NCBI RefSeq assembly: GCF_036924595.1
Contig: NZ_JAZHRV010000001.1
Location: 2,728,001-2,792,000, forward strand
Length of the DNA: 64,000 nucleotides
Direction: 5' to 3'
Source: Bradyrhizobium algeriense
GTDB lineage: Bacteria; Pseudomonadota; Alphaproteobacteria; Rhizobiales; Xanthobacteraceae
Shown: positions 61,423 through 64,000 of the stretch, piece by piece
Layout of the letters: every line of letters starts with the position of its first letter
Numbering within the stretch: the stretch's first letter is position 1
The notes under the pieces: generated by a model
What the model saw: only the letters and a program-made list of their open reading frames with translations
What the model was told of the DNA's origin: nothing
Database searches by the model: none
Translations under genes and position numbers: made by a program

Positions 61423-61680
61423 TCACTGCGTTTCTTCGGTCACGCCCTTTGTGGCGGAGCGAGGCTGGGCTGGCGCCTTGGAGCCCGTCTCCTGACAGGG
61501 CCGTTCCGTCCACGAACCGTCGGCCGCCTGCTGCTGGTAGGCCTGGCAGGAGGAGGCCGCGGGCGCCTCGGTTGCTTTCGCCGTATGCGAATGCGCGCTG
61601 GAATTTCTGGCGAGCGTCGGCGCTGCCAAGGTGAGGAGGGCGGCCGCCGAACCGAAGAAGATCGCTTGTCCTAACCGCAT
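61423..61680 (-). CDS. Small secreted protein, 85 aa
   Basis: Signal peptide MRLGQAIFFGSAAALLTLAA followed by PTLARNSSAHSHTAKATEA and a mature tail with two cysteines, SSCQAYQQQAADGSWTERPC. The CQAYQQQxDGSWTxxPC pattern recurs in rhizobial small exported proteins and should form one disulphide. GGAG lies 8 bases before ATG 61680. Function unknown. Confidence 0.7.
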   Translation of the reverse strand: MRLGQAIFFGSAAALLTLAAPTLARNSSAHSHTAKATEAPAASSCQAYQQQAADGSWTERPCQETGSKAPAQPRSATKGVTEETQ

Positions 61681-61850
61681 GGGAAATTCTCCATTCTCGA
61701 AGAGCCGACCAAGATGTTTTTTACTAAAAGGGATTGTGGAAATTTTTTGGGAATGCCCGTGGGTATGCCAGCGCTTGCTTAACGTTCTGCAAACGCCCCC
61801 GGGACCAGCTGACGCACCGCGGCACTGGATGAATTCTGTTCCCGCGCCGA

Positions 61851-61876
61851 GGAACCAGTTCCCTCGGCCGTGCGTT
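61851..61876 (+). promoter_or_regulatory. Sigma-EcfG consensus promoter
   Basis: GGAAC (61851-61855), a 17-base spacer and CGTT (61873-61876) match the general stress consensus exactly, about 30 bases before the ATG of the small membrane protein at 61908. Confidence 0.72.
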
Positions 61877-61907
61877 GGTATGGCATCATGCCGAAGGCAG
61901 GGCGTCC

Positions 61908-62147
61908 ATGCGTCCGGAAAAGTCACTCTTCAATGCGGTGCTTACCCATTTTCTGATGGGCGTGACGCTTGGGCTGTCGCTGGTGCTGTTGCTCGGCCTG
62001 TTCGATGCCTTTCATGTCAGGGACCTCGTTGCCAAAAGCGGCGCACCTGTTCAGACCACGCTGATGCTGGTCACGACCTACGGGTTGATGTTCGGCATCG
62101 GCGCAGCGTTGACCGGTCTGGTGCTGACGCTGGAGGACGATAGCTGA
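61908..62147 (+). CDS. Small two-span membrane protein behind an EcfG promoter
   Basis: A 79-aa protein: MRPEKSLFNAVLTHFLMGVT, then LGLSLVLLLGLFDAFHVRDL, then VAKSGAPVQTTLMLVTTYGL and MFGIGAALTGLVLTLEDDS. Two hydrophobic spans (about 9-32 and 50-73) with a short polar loop. AGGG precedes the ATG. Its promoter predicts induction in the general stress response. Family not recognised. Confidence 0.75.
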   Translation: MRPEKSLFNAVLTHFLMGVTLGLSLVLLLGLFDAFHVRDLVAKSGAPVQTTLMLVTTYGLMFGIGAALTGLVLTLEDDS

Positions 62148-62175
62148 CGGCGAATGCGGGGCTACTTACTGCCGA

Positions 62176-62610
62176 TTAGCGGCGCAGGCGGGCGATCGTG
62201 CCGGCGACGATCTGCATGGAGACACCGACAACCCATCCGGCCATGATCATCGATATCCATACCAAATGCGGATCGTGGCGCAGCACGATCACGCCGACGC
62301 AGGCGAACGCCGAGAACGCCGCGAGGAAGGTGCCGATCGCGCTGAGCAGTTCCGGCGTATCGATTTTGCCGACCCAGGTTCCATCGGCGGGCCCGCCGCT
62401 CAAGGCCGTGAGAGGATGGGGCGGCGTATCGATACCGAGATAAAAGCCGACGGCACCGCCGATCATCATCAATAGCAGGAAGGCCTGATTGGTGAGCGCG
62501 GAATGGCTCGTGCCGACCAGCGCCGCCACAAACAACCCGCTCGCTGCGCCGGCCATGGCAAGCCCAAGGCGTTCCAGAACATGGGCGGCTTTTCGAACGC
62601 GGGTCTGCAT
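62176..62610 (-). CDS. Conserved hypothetical membrane protein, 144 aa
   Basis: Four hydrophobic spans (about 16-32, 42-58, 88-108 and 115-137): LAMAGAASGLFVAALVGT, FLLLMMIGGAVGFYLGID, IGTFLAAFSAFACVGVIVL, LVWISMIMAGWVVGVSMQIV. A short polar loop holds TPPHPLTALSGGPADGTW. It ends in a basic RLRR. Convergent with the preceding membrane protein gene (28 bases between). No family assigned. Confidence 0.74.
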   Translation of the reverse strand: MQTRVRKAAHVLERLGLAMAGAASGLFVAALVGTSHSALTNQAFLLLMMIGGAVGFYLGIDTPPHPLTALSGGPADGTWVGKIDTPELLSAIGTFLAAFSAFACVGVIVLRHDPHLVWISMIMAGWVVGVSMQIVAGTIARLRR

Positions 62611-63048
62611 GGCGGTGCCCGCCGGTTACGGAGCAAGGTTAGGACGATTTTGGACGAGGTGGAAGCAACCTAGCGATGCAGGTGGTGCTCGAATTGATAC
62701 AGCGCAAGGTGTGAGGCGTAGTGTAGACTTTGTCTCAAGCTAAAAGGGATTAGCGAGGCCAGACCCGATGCGATTGTGCCTGTTCGTGAGCGGGCAGAAT
62801 CGCATTCGATTTACACGTAATGCCGAGGAGCATGTCGCGGGTGCGTTGCTCAGCACCTCCAGGATCCGCAATGTTCGCTTTGAGCGATTGGCGAGGTAGC
62901 AAGCTCGCATCAATCCGCCTTTGGCTGCGTGCTAATGAATCCGCGGCTGAGATGAGGTAAGAGGTGGATGCCCGGGATATCTGGCGCGAGGACGCGGCTT
63001 CGCGCTTTTGCCCAGGCATGACGACATCCCTCGAAGGGGGTACCCGAC
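62611..63048. other. Intergenic region with a dispersed repeat
   Basis: No convincing gene. A short ORF at 62768 (about 42 codons) has no recognisable product. 62963-63025 carries a repeat with ATGCCCGGG and CCCAGGCAT arms and the inner CGAGGACGCGGCTTCGCGC, of a type scattered widely in Bradyrhizobium. Confidence 0.5.
62963..63025. repeat. Dispersed palindromic repeat (ATGCCCGGG...CCCAGGCAT)
   Basis: GGATGCCCGGGATATCTGGC and CGCTTTTGCCCAGGCATGAC frame a GC-rich centre. The outer arms pair with one mismatch. It lies just before the SDR gene at 63049. Confidence 0.6.
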
Positions 63049-63840
63049 ATGAGCCTGTTCAACCATCCATTCGACCTTGCGCGCGATGCCGCGCTTGTCA
63101 CCGGCGCGGGCAACGGGATAGGCCGCGCGATCGCGCAAGCCCTGGTCGGCGAGGGCGTGCGCACGGTGTTTGCCGACGTGAACCGGGACACGGTGACGGC
63201 GGCCATCAAGGCCTCGGCCCGGCCGGAACTGGCGGTGCCCTGGATCGGCGATCTCGCCGACCCTGCGACGCGCGATGCGCTGCTGGCGGAAGCAGCCAGT
63301 GCGCTGGGGCGCGTGACGCATTTCGTGCACAGCGCCTCGCCGCCGCGGCGCGAAGCCGATCATGCGCTTGGCGTCACCACGGAGACATGGGCGCAGATGC
63401 ATGCGGTGAATCTTGAGGCCGGCTTCCATCTCTCGCGCGAACTGGCGCGAAAGCTGATCGCCGACAAACAACCCGGCTCGTTCCTGCTCTTGACCTCGCT
63501 GCATGCCGGCACCCCGCGCAACCTGCCGCACTACTCGACGTCTAAGGCGGGGCTTTCGATGCTGGTGAAGGAATTGGCCAAGACGTTCGGCCGCTTCGGC
63601 ATTCGCGTCAACGCGCTGGTGCCCGGCGCGATCGCGGCCGGCGGCTTCGTCGCCGATCCCGCGCTCGCAAGACACATTCCGCTCGGCCGGCTCGGCGAGT
63701 CCAAAGACCTGGCGCCGCTGGCGCTGGCGGTGCTGTCGAACCGGATATCGGCCTATGTCACGGGCGCCGCGATCGTGGTCGACGGCGGCCTGTCGCTGAC
63801 GAACTGGTTCGAACCGCCGGAGTTGGGCGATCTCCTGTAG
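63049..63840 (+). CDS. SDR-family oxidoreductase
   Basis: A 263-aa short-chain dehydrogenase: DAALVTGAGNGIGRAIAQALVGEGV (cofactor loop TGxxxGIG), HFVHSASPPRRE (in place of NNAG), FLLLTSLHAGTPRNLPHYSTSKAGLSMLVKEL (Ser, Tyr and Lys of the catalytic triad in YSTSK), NALVPGAIAAGG and SAYVTGAAIVVDGGLS. Full length for a classical SDR. The HSAS variant of NNAG is unusual. AGGGGG stands before the ATG. Substrate unknown. Confidence 0.92.
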   Translation: MSLFNHPFDLARDAALVTGAGNGIGRAIAQALVGEGVRTVFADVNRDTVTAAIKASARPELAVPWIGDLADPATRDALLAEAASALGRVTHFVHSASPPRREADHALGVTTETWAQMHAVNLEAGFHLSRELARKLIADKQPGSFLLLTSLHAGTPRNLPHYSTSKAGLSMLVKELAKTFGRFGIRVNALVPGAIAAGGFVADPALARHIPLGRLGESKDLAPLALAVLSNRISAYVTGAAIVVDGGLSLTNWFEPPELGDLL

Positions 63841-63868
63841 CCCGGGTGGAGCGCAGCGCAACCCGGGA
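63838..63868. repeat. Second copy of the TAGCCCGGAT-type repeat
   Basis: TAGCCCGGGTGGAGCGCAGC followed by GCAACCCGGGATC matches 54961-54992 with a few changes. Its first three bases supply the stop codon of the SDR gene. Confidence 0.7.
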
Positions 63869-63900
63869 TCAGCCCATCCGATGGCGAGACCGTTCCCGGA

Positions 63901-64000
63901 TTACGCGCTATGTGGCGGATGCTTCGCGTGCCATTTCGGGCCGGGGCCGCGCATGTAGTGCAGTTCGGGGCGGTAGGGGTTGCGGGCAAGATCGACCAGC
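63901..64000 (-). CDS. C-terminal end of an unidentified protein (runs off the window)
   Basis: The minus strand encodes LVDLARNPYRPELHYMRGPG followed by PKWHAKHPPHSA and a TAA stop at 63901-63903. The open frame, codon use and dense aromatic/Pro content suggest a true 3' end. Too little is visible to name the family. Confidence 0.5.
   Translation of the reverse strand, partial: LVDLARNPYRPELHYMRGPGPKWHAKHPPHSA

Overview
The window reads as a chromosomal stretch of a Bradyrhizobium-like alphaproteobacterium (Rhizobiales). Reasons: uniformly high GC; a eukaryote-type glutamine synthetase II gene behind a sigma-54-type promoter with a DUF2735 gene divergent from it; a two-domain malic enzyme; several secreted or membrane small proteins of Bradyrhizobium type; an avidin-like gene; and the dispersed palindromic repeats common in that genus. 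The species assignment is inference from gene content. I found no rRNA, tRNA or CRISPR array.

Layout. 1-2.9 kb is a small accessory patch: a Phd/YefM-PemK/MazF-like toxin-antitoxin pair and an IS110-family element bounded by a 9-bp direct repeat. 2.9-11 kb is housekeeping: selO, aspS, a large exported or anchored protein of unknown role, and maeB. 11-19.3 kb holds a DoxX protein, a dctPQM TRAP transporter, a DHFR/RibD-like reductase, a polysaccharide deacetylase, a glutathione peroxidase and an L,D-transpeptidase. 19.5-22.5 kb is a run of small secreted proteins. 22.5-24.8 kb is a divergent MocR/PdxR-type regulator and FMN-binding oxidase pair with an operator-like repeat between them. 24.9-30.8 kb carries an M20 deacylase, a BtuF-like binding protein, a thioesterase, and an aldoxime dehydratase-nitrilase-AraC cluster expected to convert aldoxime to nitrile to acid.

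31-46 kb is a mixed region with three paralogous, internally duplicated GrlR-like proteins (33.4, 41.6 and 44.7 kb), a CYTH-CHAD protein, an MliC-like protein with a decayed copy of its 5' end 2.3 kb upstream, glnII, a ModA-like protein without a signal peptide, a Sel1-repeat protein and an avidin-like protein. 46-49.7 kb is a TonB receptor-PepSY reductase-small membrane protein operon behind an Irr/ICE-like palindrome. The PepSY gene probably starts at CTG.

50-53.1 kb is the most unusual part. A degenerate HtrA-like protein that has lost its catalytic His and Ser is translationally coupled to a LuxR-type HTH protein. Next to it, four tiny hydrophilic proteins and a DUF2267 protein sit behind two GGAAC-N16-CGTT-like promoters, the type recognised by sigma-EcfG of the general stress response. 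A third and perfect match lies at 61.85 kb before a small membrane protein. 53.3-64 kb has an ABC-F ATPase, a GDPD-family protein, an MBL hydrolase-nitroreductase-acyl-CoA dehydrogenase run, a chemotaxis receptor, small membrane proteins, an SDR and the end of a truncated gene. Four families of dispersed palindromic repeats punctuate the intergenic spaces.
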